29,424 nt of DNA from DATHSY01 sp046729855 (GCA_046729855.1 JBKPHM010000105.1:1-29424); one strand, 5' to 3'; positions 1 to 7,486 are shown, counted from the stretch's first letter. The notes: a model not told the origin generated them from the sequence alone. Translations and numbers: made by a program.

Positions 1-104
1 CCATACGCCTTCGCGCGCTCGAGCAGCGCGCCGACCCTGGACGCTCCGTCGAGGAGCGAGTACTCGGTGTGGGTGTGGAGGTGGACGAAGCTCTCTGTCG
101 TCAC
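1..104 (-). CDS. dnaE: DNA polymerase III alpha subunit, N-terminal fragment (cut by window edge)
   Basis: Only the first 34 or so codons lie in the window. Read on the minus strand from a GTG at 104, the product contains the stretch HLHTHTEYSLLDGASRVG, the start of the PHP domain of the replicative polymerase III alpha subunit, including its metal-binding His-x-His. The enzyme copies the chromosome as the catalytic subunit of the replisome. The GTG has a short AGGA only three bases upstream, so the exact start is not strongly fixed, but the PHP signature begins a few residues later, so little can be missing. DnaE1, DnaE2 and PolC share this N-terminus; actinobacteria commonly carry dnaE next to rluD and lspA, which favours dnaE1 here. 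Confidence 0.85.
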   Translation of the reverse strand, partial: MTTESFVHLHTHTEYSLLDGASRVGALLERAKAY

Positions 105-387
105 CGGTCCTGCCGAATCTTGTGTCGCACTCAAACTGTCGAGAACCTGTGGATGCCCAGCGGAAAACCGCACGGCGCCTGTTGAAACTTACAGGAGTGT
201 GATTTCTCACGCCACCCTAACGCGGCCGCCTGTGACGCGCAAGGGGGAGCCGAACTCGGCCCTCGTCGTTTTCCGGTCGGTGGGGCTGGAATCAGATCGC
301 GTCCTTGTGGAAAACTACAGACTTGTGATTCAGGCAACGAACGGGGTACCCTGTGGCGGTCCGCACGAGGGCAAGGCGATCCGACGT
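105..387. other. Divergent intergenic region between dnaE and the nuclease gene
   Basis: These 283 bases separate the divergently read dnaE and PD-(D/E)XK nuclease genes and hold no convincing reading frame. They are less GC-rich than the flanking genes. A sigma-70-like promoter for the nuclease gene lies at 323-352 (separate entry). Two sequences resemble DnaA boxes (TGTGGATGC at 148-156 with two mismatches; TGTGGAAAA at 306-314 with one mismatch to TGTGGATAA). I cannot tell whether they are functional. No convincing dnaE promoter could be picked. Confidence 0.5.
323..352 (+). promoter_or_regulatory. Putative sigma-70-type promoter of the PD-(D/E)XK nuclease gene
   Basis: TTGTGA (323-328) and TACCCT (347-352) are separated by 18 bases and lie 36 bases before the ATG at 388. 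Both hexamers keep the most conserved positions (TTG; TA...T). The match is by eye and could be chance. Confidence 0.35.
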
Positions 388-1515
388 ATGCGGCTTTCGT
401 ATTCGAGCATCGACACGTACGAAACCTGTCCGGCGAAGTTCCGATTCCAGTACGAGGATCGGGTTCCGAGGCGGCCCTCGCCCGCCCTGTCGTTCGGCGA
501 TTCGCTGCACCAGGCGCTCCACCGGTTCCACTCACGCCCCGTCCCGGTGGCGCCGTCGGTCGAGGAGCTGCACGAGATGCTCGACGCGGTCTGGGTCAGC
601 GACGGGTACCGCGACGGATCCGAGGAGCGGACGTACCGCGACCACGGGCATCACGTTCTCGCCCAATACCACCGTGAGAACGCGGACCGCTACCGGATCC
701 CGGCCGCGCTCGAGCACCGGTTCACGATCGAGGTCGAGGGCGTCCAGCTGTCGGGCATGATCGACCGGATGGACCGGATCCCCGGCGGCGGGTACGAGAT
801 CGTCGACTACAAGACCAACCGCCGGCTTCCGCCGCAGGCGCGGATCGACCGGGACCTCCAGCTGTCCATCTACCACCTGGCAGCCCGGGAGGTCTGGGGC
901 ATCGAGCCCGAGCGCCTCACGCTGTACTACCTGCTGCCCGGTCAGCGGATGAGCACGTCGCGGACCGCCCGCGACGTCGATGAGCTGCGCCGCAGGATCG
1001 GGACGGTCGCCGAGCGGATCGCGGCCGGGATGTTCGAACCGCGGCAGAACCCCCTCTGCGACTGGTGCGAGTACCAGCGGCTCTGTCCGCTCTTCCGCCA
1101 TGCATACGAGAAGGAAGAGGGCGACCCCGCGCCGCGGATGACGCAGATCGTCGACGAGTGGATCTCGCTCAAGCGCCGGGGCCGCGAGACCTACCGGCGG
1201 CTCGACGAGCTCGCGGGCGACATCAACGCGTTCTGCGACGAGCACGGGTACCGGCGGTTGTTCGGCACCGACGGGACCGCGATCGACCGGCGCCCACAGC
1301 ACGTCACCGCCGTGGACGACGATCGCCTGCGCGCGATCCTTGAGCCGCTCGGCCTGTGGGAGCGGGTCCTCACCGTTGACACGCGCAAGGTGAGCGAGCT
1401 GATCGAGTCGCGCATGCTGCCACCCGACGTCGAGGACGCGATCCTCTCGTCCCGCCGGGAGGTCAGGACCCAACAGGCGCTGTATCTGAAGGAGCCCGAG
1501 CGGGTCCGCCGCTAG
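388..1515 (+). CDS. RecB/Cas4-family PD-(D/E)XK nuclease with putative [4Fe-4S] cysteines
   Basis: A 375-residue protein if started at ATG 388; the frame is open further upstream, but the family homology begins with this start (MRLSYSSIDTYETCP). The order of motifs is that of the PDDEXK_1 group (AddB C-terminus, Cas4, RecB-like exonucleases): C14 in the TCPAKFRF motif, H41 in SFGDSLHQALH, D126 in GMIDR, the catalytic D140-Y-K142 in YEIVDYKT, and a QLSIYHLA helix. A C224-x2-C227-x5-C233 group follows. Together with C14 these are the four positions that hold an iron-sulfur cluster in AddB and Cas4. About 130 further residues after the cysteines are not recognised. No helicase, Cas1 or Cas2 gene is nearby, so a stand-alone DNA-repair nuclease is the likeliest reading. 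The dinB-like gene follows after 43 bases on the same strand. Confidence 0.85.
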   Translation: MRLSYSSIDTYETCPAKFRFQYEDRVPRRPSPALSFGDSLHQALHRFHSRPVPVAPSVEELHEMLDAVWVSDGYRDGSEERTYRDHGHHVLAQYHRENADRYRIPAALEHRFTIEVEGVQLSGMIDRMDRIPGGGYEIVDYKTNRRLPPQARIDRDLQLSIYHLAAREVWGIEPERLTLYYLLPGQRMSTSRTARDVDELRRRIGTVAERIAAGMFEPRQNPLCDWCEYQRLCPLFRHAYEKEEGDPAPRMTQIVDEWISLKRRGRETYRRLDELAGDINAFCDEHGYRRLFGTDGTAIDRRPQHVTAVDDDRLRAILEPLGLWERVLTVDTRKVSELIESRMLPPDVEDAILSSRREVRTQQALYLKEPERVRR

Positions 1516-1558
1516 CTGTGGCGAGGTTCGGGGTCCGCCACCGTGCGATGATGCGCGG

Positions 1559-2038
1559 GTGACCAAGGACGAGCTCCTCGAACGGATCCGTTCCGCGAAG
1601 GAGGAGCTCGACGCCGTGCTGTCGGAGATCCCGGACGACGTCATGATCGGTCCGCACCCTACGGGCGAGTGGTCCGGCAAGGACCAGCTCGCGCACCTCG
1701 CGGCCTGGCACGAGATCCTGCTCGTAAGGACGCGCGGGATCCCCGAGGAGGAGGTGCTCGGGATCGATCCCGAGCGGTACGGGTCGATGGAGACCGACGA
1801 GATCAACGCGTTCCTCCACGAGCGGGACGCCACGATGTCCCTGGAGGAGGCGCGGGAGGCGTTCGGGCGCACGTACGCCGAGGTCGTGGCGCTGCTCGAG
1901 GCGATGGATCCGTCGGCGCTGGATGCGCCCTACCGGCCCGACCTGCCCGACCGCCCGCTGATCGACGTGGTCGTCGGCGACACGTACGAGCACTACGACG
2001 AGCACCTCGAACTGCTCGTTCCGTTGGCCGAGGGCTAA
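1559..2038 (+). CDS. DinB/DfsB (ClbS-like) four-helix-bundle protein
   Basis: A 159-residue soluble protein beginning at GTG 1559; no other in-frame start lies close by. The pattern GEWSGKDQLAHLAAWHEILL near residue 40 (conserved Trp, Asp, His-x-x-x-Trp) and a C-terminal YEHYDEHLELL segment are typical of the ClbS/DfsB branch of the DinB superfamily, a four-helix bundle. Members include the colibactin-resistance hydrolase ClbS; most have no assigned substrate, and none is implied here. There is no clear Shine-Dalgarno, and an AT-containing CGATGATG lies about eight bases upstream, so the mRNA may be leaderless or co-transcribed with the nuclease gene 43 bases upstream. Its TAA overlaps the stop codon of the opposing rluD-type gene by three bases, so the two units converge tail to tail with no room for a terminator. 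Confidence 0.75.
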   Translation: MTKDELLERIRSAKEELDAVLSEIPDDVMIGPHPTGEWSGKDQLAHLAAWHEILLVRTRGIPEEEVLGIDPERYGSMETDEINAFLHERDATMSLEEAREAFGRTYAEVVALLEAMDPSALDAPYRPDLPDRPLIDVVVGDTYEHYDEHLELLVPLAEG

Positions 2039-2931
2039 CGAGACACCGCCCGGGCGCGGGCGAGCGCCGCCGCCAGGTCCTCGGGAAGCGGATCTTCCAC
2101 GTGCACCTCGCGGCCCGTCAGGGGGTGCTCGAACGACAGCCGCGCCGAGTGCAGGAAGACGCGCGTGAGCCCGAGCGCCCTCGCGTCGTCGCCGCCGCCG
2201 CCGTACCGCGCGTCGCCGAGGATCGCGTGGCCGACGGCGGCCAGATGCACGCGGATCTGATGCGTGCGGCCGGTCCGCGGCGCCGCCTCGAGCAGGGTCG
2301 AACGGGCGAACCGCTCGAGCGTCTCGAACGCCGTCTCGGCGCGGCGGCCAGCCGTGCGGTCGACGCGGATCCCCGCCCGTGCGCGCCCGAGCGGCGCGTC
2401 GACCTCGAAGCGGTCGTGGGCCACCACGCCACGGACGAGAGCGAGGTACCGGCGGTCGACGACGTGTCGACGGAACATCGCCGACAGCGCCTCGTGCGTC
2501 TCGTCGTCGCACGCGACGACGAGCAGGCCTGACGTCCCTGCGTCCAGGCGGTGCACGATGCCGGGACGCAGGCCGTCACCGCCCGTCGATAACGAGACCC
2601 CCATCCCGATCAGCCGGTTCACGAGCGTCCCCGTCCGGCGGTTCTCGGTGGGGTGGGTCGGCAGGCCGGCGGGCTTGCTGACCACGACCAGATGCTCGTC
2701 CCGATACCGGACGGGGACGGGCGGCCCCTCGGGCTCGAGCGCGCCGAAGCGTTCCAGGTCGATCTCGATGCGCTCGCTACCGTCGAGGCGGTGCGACTTC
2801 GGGCGCGCCGTCCCGTCCACCAGGACGCGACCGGCCGAGATCGCGCGCTGCGCCTCCGCGCGGCTCATCGCCAGTGCCTCCGCGACGACCGCGTCGAGCC
2901 GACCGGGGCGCGCCGGCACGATGTCGGCCAC
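2035..2931 (-). CDS. rluD: RluA/RluD-family 23S rRNA pseudouridine synthase
   Basis: A 298-residue protein starting at GTG 2931. An N-terminal S4 RNA-binding domain (about residues 10-60, SRAEAQRAISAGRVLVDG) precedes the catalytic domain, whose active-site Asp is D130 in GIVHRLDAGTSGLLV, the RluA-family signature. RTGRTHQIRVHLA near residue 220 is a second family motif. The enzyme isomerises uridines in rRNA; the exact sites cannot be read from sequence, so RluD is the best family name rather than a proven specificity. It follows lspA after four bases and is probably in the same transcript. The lspA-rluD-dnaE order is common in Gram-positive bacteria; here two plus-strand genes separate rluD from dnaE. 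Confidence 0.92.
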   Translation of the reverse strand: MADIVPARPGRLDAVVAEALAMSRAEAQRAISAGRVLVDGTARPKSHRLDGSERIEIDLERFGALEPEGPPVPVRYRDEHLVVVSKPAGLPTHPTENRRTGTLVNRLIGMGVSLSTGGDGLRPGIVHRLDAGTSGLLVVACDDETHEALSAMFRRHVVDRRYLALVRGVVAHDRFEVDAPLGRARAGIRVDRTAGRRAETAFETLERFARSTLLEAAPRTGRTHQIRVHLAAVGHAILGDARYGGGGDDARALGLTRVFLHSARLSFEHPLTGREVHVEDPLPEDLAAALARARAVSR

Positions 2932-2935
2932 CGCT

Positions 2936-3418
2936 TCAGTCCTCGCGTCGATCGCGCCGGCCCGACAGGACGGCCAGGAGGACCGCGCCGATCACGATCG
3001 CGGAGTCGGCAAGGTTGAAGACCGGCCAGACGTGCACATCGATGAAGTCGACCACGCGTCCGGTTAGCGGCCCGCCCTGCGACTGGACGATCCGGTCCGT
3101 CAGGTTCCCGAGGGCACCGCCCAGGACCAGGCCGAGCGCGATCGCGGTGCCGACGTGCTCGATCCGGAGCGACGCCACCACGATCGCGACGCTCACGCCG
3201 ATCGAGGCTGCCGCGAACAGCCACGGCGCGCTTTGCCCGAGCCCAAAGGCGCCACCCGAGTTCGTCGTGTGGTCGAGGTCGAGCACGCCGGGGATGAGGA
3301 CGATCGGGTCGCGCCCGGCGAGCGCGTGCTCGGCCCAGATCTTCGTCGCGCGGTCGAGCGCGTACGCGACCGCGGCCGCGATGTAGACGTACGCGACGAC
3401 GCGTCGCGTCGCCGTCAC
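2936..3418 (-). CDS. lspA: Lipoprotein signal peptidase (signal peptidase II)
   Basis: A 160-residue polytopic membrane protein starting at GTG 3418. It removes the signal peptide from diacylated prolipoproteins at the outer face of the cytoplasmic membrane. All LspA motifs are present: D22-R-A-T-K in the first helix, N53 in TTNSGGAFGLG, GGALGNLTDR (100-109), and the two catalytic aspartates, D124 in GRVVDFID and D138 in WPVFNLADS. Four hydrophobic segments are visible (about 8-21, 65-83, 91-105 and 136-151). Length is typical. It lies ten bases after the dksA-type gene and four bases before the rluD-type gene, so the three are probably one operon. Confidence 0.96.
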   Translation of the reverse strand: MTATRRVVAYVYIAAAVAYALDRATKIWAEHALAGRDPIVLIPGVLDLDHTTNSGGAFGLGQSAPWLFAAASIGVSVAIVVASLRIEHVGTAIALGLVLGGALGNLTDRIVQSQGGPLTGRVVDFIDVHVWPVFNLADSAIVIGAVLLAVLSGRRDRRED

Positions 3419-3428
3419 GATGGTTCGC

Positions 3429-3815
3429 TCAGCGGCGCGCCTGCGCCTGCGCGTCCTTGATGCAGAGGTCGACGTACGGCAGCGCCTTCAGCCGGGCCTT
3501 CTCGATCGGCTTCCCGCATCGGGAGCAGATCCCGAAGGTGCCGTCGTCCATGCGGGCGAGCGCCCGCTCGATCTTCCGCAGCAGGTCCCGGACGTTGTTC
3601 TCGATCGACAGATCGCGCTCACGTTCGAAGGTGAACGTCCCCGCGTCGGCGTTCTCGTCGTCGAACGAGACCTCGCCGGAGACGTCCGACTGAGAGCTGG
3701 CGAAGGTGGCCTCTTCGATCGTCGTCAACTGCTCCTGCAGTTGGCGATGCTCCTCCTCGAGACGCGACCGCAGGTCGTCGAGCTCCTTCTTGGTGTACGG
3801 GGCGCGGGTGGCCAT
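3429..3815 (-). CDS. DksA/TraR-family zinc-finger protein
   Basis: A 128-residue protein from ATG 3815. Residues 10-90 are strongly charged and predicted to form a coiled coil (KKELDDLRSRLEEEHRQLQEQL...NNVRDLLRKIERALARMDDGTFGIC), followed by the zinc finger CSRCGKPIEKARLKALPY. DksA/TraR proteins insert the coiled coil into the RNA polymerase secondary channel. In this copy the fourth zinc ligand is replaced: C97-x2-C100-x17-C118-x2-D121. Such three-Cys forms also occur in Gram-positive relatives. This small actinobacterial/Firmicute-type protein sits beside lspA in many genomes, and its exact function there is not established. The chosen ATG lies only a few bases after a promoter-like sequence and lacks a Shine-Dalgarno, suggesting a leaderless mRNA. 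The frame stays open much further upstream, but that part has no homology I recognise and would cross the divergent T-box leader. Confidence 0.88.
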   Translation of the reverse strand: MATRAPYTKKELDDLRSRLEEEHRQLQEQLTTIEEATFASSQSDVSGEVSFDDENADAGTFTFERERDLSIENNVRDLLRKIERALARMDDGTFGICSRCGKPIEKARLKALPYVDLCIKDAQAQARR

Positions 3816-3824
3816 GGCCGAGGG

Positions 3825-3853
3825 ACGGTAGCACGCGCCGGAAGGCCCGGCAA
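3825..3853 (-). promoter_or_regulatory. Putative promoter of the dksA-lspA-rluD unit
   Basis: On the minus strand, TTGCCG (3853-3848) and TACCGT (3830-3825) are 17 bases apart. Transcription would start near 3818, only a few bases before the ATG at 3815, where no Shine-Dalgarno is seen. Promoter position and lack of a ribosome site together fit a leaderless transcript. This is inference from pattern only. Confidence 0.4.
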
Positions 3854-4020
3854 TCAACAGCGCCGCGTTGCCTCGAAGCGCATCCTGAGGTCCTCCCGAG
3901 GTCATGCCCCGCACGTCGACGACCTTGATCCTCGAGGTCGCACCCCTCGGCAGCCGATGCGCGAGGAAGCGACCCCGGCTTGACGCGAGCCGTGAGCGTT
4001 GCCATGCGGGGTGTAGCATG
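3854..4020. other. Upstream half of the dksA/ileS divergent intergenic region
   Basis: No gene is supported here. A TTGACG hexamer lies at 3980-3985 and a TAGCAT hexamer at 4014-4019 just before the T-box leader. The two are 28 bases apart, so they cannot form one standard promoter; TAGCAT may be a -10 element with a poor -35. Two short near-repeats (CCCGAGGTC and CCTCGAGGTC) occur around 3892-3938 and have no evident role. Confidence 0.35.
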
Positions 4021-4301
4021 AGCGGCAACGGCGACGACGGGAACGAGTAGCGGGATCCCGAGCGCACAGCGAGCCGGGGGCGGTGCGAGCCCGGCGGCGA
4101 GGCCCCCGCGAAGATCCTCCCCGAGCCTCCGTCCGAACCGGGCGCGCGCCACGCGTCCGCAGTAGGCGCGGACGGGCCCGCCCGTGACAGCGGACGGCCG
4201 TGCTGGCGGCCGATGAGCGGCGGCGTCGGCGACAACGCCGCAAGCGGGGTGGTACCGCGGGGCAGACGCCTCGTCCCCGAGGGGACGAGGCGTTTCGGTT
4301 T
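4021..4301 (+). promoter_or_regulatory. Isoleucine T-box leader controlling ileS
   Basis: A T-box riboswitch reads the charging state of a tRNA. The long Stem I motifs are all readable: an S-turn AGTA at 4046-4049, apical-loop motifs around 4068-4090 (GCGAGCC...GCGGTGCGAGC), and, on the 3' side, GAA at 4110-4112, one spacer base, then specifier codon ATC at 4114-4116, which pairs with tRNA-Ile(GAU). A 7-bp Stem III (4220-4226 with 4235-4241) precedes the T-box AGCGGGGTGGTACCGCGG at 4243-4260. Its bulge TGGT (4250-4253) pairs with the ACCA end of uncharged tRNA-Ile. GGGG 4246-4249 can pair with CCCC 4275-4278 to form the antiterminator, which excludes the terminator at 4266-4301. The specifier agrees with the downstream gene, ileS. 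The 5' boundary is approximate. Confidence 0.9.
4266..4301 (+). terminator. Regulated intrinsic terminator of the T-box leader
   Basis: A 12-bp perfect stem (4266-4277 with 4282-4293) closed by the tetraloop CGAG is followed by TT, CGG and TTT, an interrupted T-tract. Its 5' arm contains the CCCC that the antiterminator would use, so the two structures are mutually exclusive. The ribosome site GGGAGGAGG (4305-4313) lies outside the stem, which argues for control of transcription rather than of translation start. Confidence 0.75.
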
Positions 4302-4321
4302 CCTGGGAGGAGGCCACGAGG

Positions 4322-7300
4322 ATGCAGCGGTTCCAGCCGGTCGACCCGAAGGTGAGCTTCCCCGAGCTCGAGCGTGGCATCCTCGACCTCTGGCGCGAGG
4401 CGGATGTGTTCGGCAGGTCGCTCGAGCAGCGCGAGGCGGCGCCGGAGTGGGTGTTCTACGAAGGTCCGCCGACCGCGAATGGCCGGCCGGGGATCCACCA
4501 CACCGAATCACGGACCTTCAAGGACGTGTACCCGCGGTACAAGACGATGACCGGGTCGCGCGTCCCCCGAAAGGCCGGTTGGGATTGTCACGGCCTGCCG
4601 GTGGAGCTCGAGGTCGAGAAGGAGATCGGCACCAAGACCAAGCGCGACATCGAGGTGTTCGGGATCGCCGAATTCAACCGCCTGTGCCGCGAGTCGGTCA
4701 CGCGGTACGTCGACGAGTGGGAGCGACTGACCGAGCGCCTCGGGTTCTGGATCGACACCGCGGACGCGTACTGGACGATGAACACCGAGTACATCGAGAG
4801 CGTCTGGTGGTCGCTCAGGGAGCTCCACCGCAAGGGCCTGCTCTACGAGGCGGACAAGGTCACCACGTACTGCCCGCGCTGCGGCACCGCCCTCTCGGAC
4901 CACGAGACGGCGCTCGGGTACGAACAGGTCGAGGACCCCAGCGTCTACGTGTTGTTCCGCGTCGCACACAGCCCCCGCGCAGAGCTCGCCGGCGCATCGC
5001 TGCTCGGGTGGACGACCACGCCGTGGACGCTCGTGTCCAACGAGGGCCTCGCGGTGGCCCCCGATGCGCGGTATGCAGTCGTCGAGCACGAGGGCGAGCG
5101 GCTCGTGCTCGCCGAGGCGCTCGTGCCGACCGTGCTTCCAGACGCGGCCGACGCCGGCGTGCGGCTCCCCGGTGCCGCACTCGTCGGCACGACGTACGAG
5201 CCGCTGTATCCCAACGTCGATGGCGCACACCGCGTCGTGGACGCGGACTTCGTCTCGCTCGCGGACGGCACGGGCGTCGTGCATCTCGCGCCGTCGTTCG
5301 GGGCGAGCGACATGGAGGTCGGACGTCGCGAGGGCTGGCCGAGCTTCCGCCCGATCGACGGCGAGGGTCGCTTCACCGACCTCGCGCCGGCGTTCGTCCG
5401 TGGCCTGTTCTTCAAGGAGGCCGACGCACGGATCACCGAGGACCTCCGCGAACGCGGGTTGCTGCTGCGGGCGGGGACGATCGAGCACGCCTACCCGCTG
5501 TGCTGGCGGTGCCACACGCCGCTGATCTACCTGGCGCGCAGCTCGTGGTACATCCGCACGACCGCCGTGAAGCAGCGCCTGCTCGACGTGAACGATGAGG
5601 TTGACTGGTACCCCGAGCACATCAAGCGCGGGCGCTACGGAAACTGGCTCGAGAACAACGTCGACTGGGCGCTGTCCCGCGAGCGGTACTGGGGAACCCC
5701 GCTGCCAATCTGGCGTTGCGATGCGGGCCACCAAACCGCCGTCGGCTCCCTGATCGAGCTGTCGGACCTCGCGGGGCGCGACGTGCGCGACATCGACCCG
5801 CACCGCCCCGCGATCGACCAGGTGTCGTTCGCCTGCCGCACGTGCGGACAGGAAGCGCGGCGCGTCCCCGAGGTGATCGACGCCTGGTACGACTCGGGGG
5901 CGATGCCGTTCGCGCAGTGGGGCTACCACCCGGATCTCGGGCGCGGCAAGGAGATGTTCGACCACCGCTTCCCCGCCGACTTCATCAGCGAGGCGGTCGA
6001 CCAGACCCGCGGGTGGTTCTACACGCTGATGGCCGAGGGTGTGCTGCACTTCGACTCGATCTGCTACCGCAACGTCGTGTGCCTCGGCCTGCTCGTGGAC
6101 GCCGACGGACGCAAGATGTCGAAGTCGGTCGGCAACGTCGTCGATCCGTGGGATGTCCTCGATCGCCAAGGCGCCGACGCCTTGCGCTGGTACCTGCTCA
6201 CGAGCGGCTCGCCCTGGGCGGAGCGCCGGATCGGCATGGAGATCCTCGACGACGTCGTCCGGCGGTTCCTGCTGACGCTCTGGAACGTCTACGCGTTCTT
6301 CGTGACGTACGCCAACGCCAGCGGGTTCGACCCGTCCGCCCCAGCCGTGCCGCTGGGCGAGCGTCCGGTGATGGACCGGTGGGTTCTATCGAGGCTCACG
6401 CAGACGGTCGCCGAGGCGCGCGAGGCGCTCGACGGATACGACGCGACCACGGCGGGCCGCCGGATCGAGGCGCTGGTCGAGGACCTGTCCAACTGGTACG
6501 TCCGCCGCGTGCGCCGCCGATTCTGGGATCCGTCGGGCGAGGGCGGCGCGGAGACGACCGCGGCGTTCCAGACGCTGCACACCTGTCTGGTCACCGTCGC
6601 ACAGCTGCTGGCGCCCTTCACGCCGTTCGTCGCAGACGCGATCTGGCGGAACCTGGCCGGGGGACGCGACAGGCGACCGGAGTCCGTGCACCTATCCGAC
6701 TTCCCGCACCCGGACGGCGGCGTCGTGGACCCGCTGCTGCACGAGGCGATGGCGACGGCACGGCAGATCGTCGAGCTGGGCCGCCGGATCCGGACCGAGA
6801 CCAAGGTCAAGGTCCGTCAGCCGCTCGCCGGGGCGCTGGTGCACGTGTCGGCGGGCGAGGGCGCGCTCGCGCCGCTCCTGCCCGAGATCTCGGACGAGCT
6901 CAACGTGAAGCAGGTGCGGTTCGCGGGATCGTCCGAGGGGTTCGGCAGGTGGACCGCCAGGCCCAACTTCAAGGCGCTCGGTCCCCGGCTCGGGAGGCAG
7001 GTCCAGGACGTGGCGGCGGCGCTTGCGGACGATGACGGGACCATCGCCGACGCCCTGGCGCGCGGCGAGTCGCAGACGGTCGAGACGCCCTCCGGCGAGG
7101 TGGCCCTGCACCCGGACGACGTCGAGCTCTCGCGGGAGACGATGTCGGGATGGGGCGTCGCGACCGACGGAGGCATCACGCTCGCGCTCGAGCTCGGGCT
7201 GACCGAGGAGCTCCGTCGCGAGGGCCTCGCGAGGGACCTGATCCGCCTGGTGCAGGATGCCCGAAAGGCCGCCGGCCTGGCCGTCAGCGATCGGATCCTG

Positions 7301-7486
7301 CTGCACGTCGCGGCCGAGGGCGAGGTCGCCGACGCGGCGGAGCAGCATCGCGCCTACATCGCCGAGGAGACACTCGCGACCGAGCTGTCGATCGGCCCGG
7401 GACGGGTCGGCCACGGGTTCGAACAGGAGGGTCGGCTCGGGGGATCGGCGGTGCGTGTGTCGCTCGCGCGCGTCTCGCGCCGCTGA
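4322..7486 (+). CDS. ileS: Isoleucyl-tRNA synthetase, type 2, with GXHH active-site motif
   Basis: A 1054-residue class I synthetase that charges tRNA-Ile; start ATG 4322 follows GGGAGGAGG by eight bases. Seen in order: YEGPPTANG, then G57-I58-H59-H60 where IleRS normally has His-x-Gly-His; WDCHGLPVE; the CP1 editing domain (GWTTTPWTLVSNEGLAVAP); DAWYDSGAMPF; EAVDQTRGWFYTL; KMSKS at 598-602; an anticodon-binding helical region (residues 680-800); and a C-terminal domain of the eukaryote-like, type-2 kind (LTEELRREGLARDLIRLVQDARKAAGL). Type-2 enzymes resist mupirocin as a group, and a subset with the first and third HXGH residues exchanged has been reported as hyper-resistant. That phenotype is inferred here. 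The gene has its own T-box and is read against both flanking operons, ending 12 bases from divIVA. Confidence 0.96.
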   Translation: MQRFQPVDPKVSFPELERGILDLWREADVFGRSLEQREAAPEWVFYEGPPTANGRPGIHHTESRTFKDVYPRYKTMTGSRVPRKAGWDCHGLPVELEVEKEIGTKTKRDIEVFGIAEFNRLCRESVTRYVDEWERLTERLGFWIDTADAYWTMNTEYIESVWWSLRELHRKGLLYEADKVTTYCPRCGTALSDHETALGYEQVEDPSVYVLFRVAHSPRAELAGASLLGWTTTPWTLVSNEGLAVAPDARYAVVEHEGERLVLAEALVPTVLPDAADAGVRLPGAALVGTTYEPLYPNVDGAHRVVDADFVSLADGTGVVHLAPSFGASDMEVGRREGWPSFRPIDGEGRFTDLAPAFVRGLFFKEADARITEDLRERGLLLRAGTIEHAYPLCWRCHTPLIYLARSSWYIRTTAVKQRLLDVNDEVDWYPEHIKRGRYGNWLENNVDWALSRERYWGTPLPIWRCDAGHQTAVGSLIELSDLAGRDVRDIDPHRPAIDQVSFACRTCGQEARRVPEVIDAWYDSGAMPFAQWGYHPDLGRGKEMFDHRFPADFISEAVDQTRGWFYTLMAEGVLHFDSICYRNVVCLGLLVDADGRKMSKSVGNVVDPWDVLDRQGADALRWYLLTSGSPWAERRIGMEILDDVVRRFLLTLWNVYAFFVTYANASGFDPSAPAVPLGERPVMDRWVLSRLTQTVAEAREALDGYDATTAGRRIEALVEDLSNWYVRRVRRRFWDPSGEGGAETTAAFQTLHTCLVTVAQLLAPFTPFVADAIWRNLAGGRDRRPESVHLSDFPHPDGGVVDPLLHEAMATARQIVELGRRIRTETKVKVRQPLAGALVHVSAGEGALAPLLPEISDELNVKQVRFAGSSEGFGRWTARPNFKALGPRLGRQVQDVAAALADDDGTIADALARGESQTVETPSGEVALHPDDVELSRETMSGWGVATDGGITLALELGLTEELRREGLARDLIRLVQDARKAAGLAVSDRILLHVAAEGEVADAAEQHRAYIAEETLATELSIGPGRVGHGFEQEGRLGGSAVRVSLARVSRR

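Noticed and set aside
532..1872. 446-codon open frame antisense to the nuclease and DfsB-like genes
   Set aside because: It crosses two well-supported genes on the other strand and shows no homology or ribosome site.
3980..4019. TTGACG...TAGCAT as one promoter for the T-box/ileS transcript
   Set aside because: The 28-base spacing is incompatible with a normal sigma-70 promoter, so the two hexamers were not joined.
4508..6169. 553-codon open frame antisense to ileS
   Set aside because: It mirrors the codon pattern of ileS, has no recognisable domain, and is a usual by-product of high-GC coding DNA.
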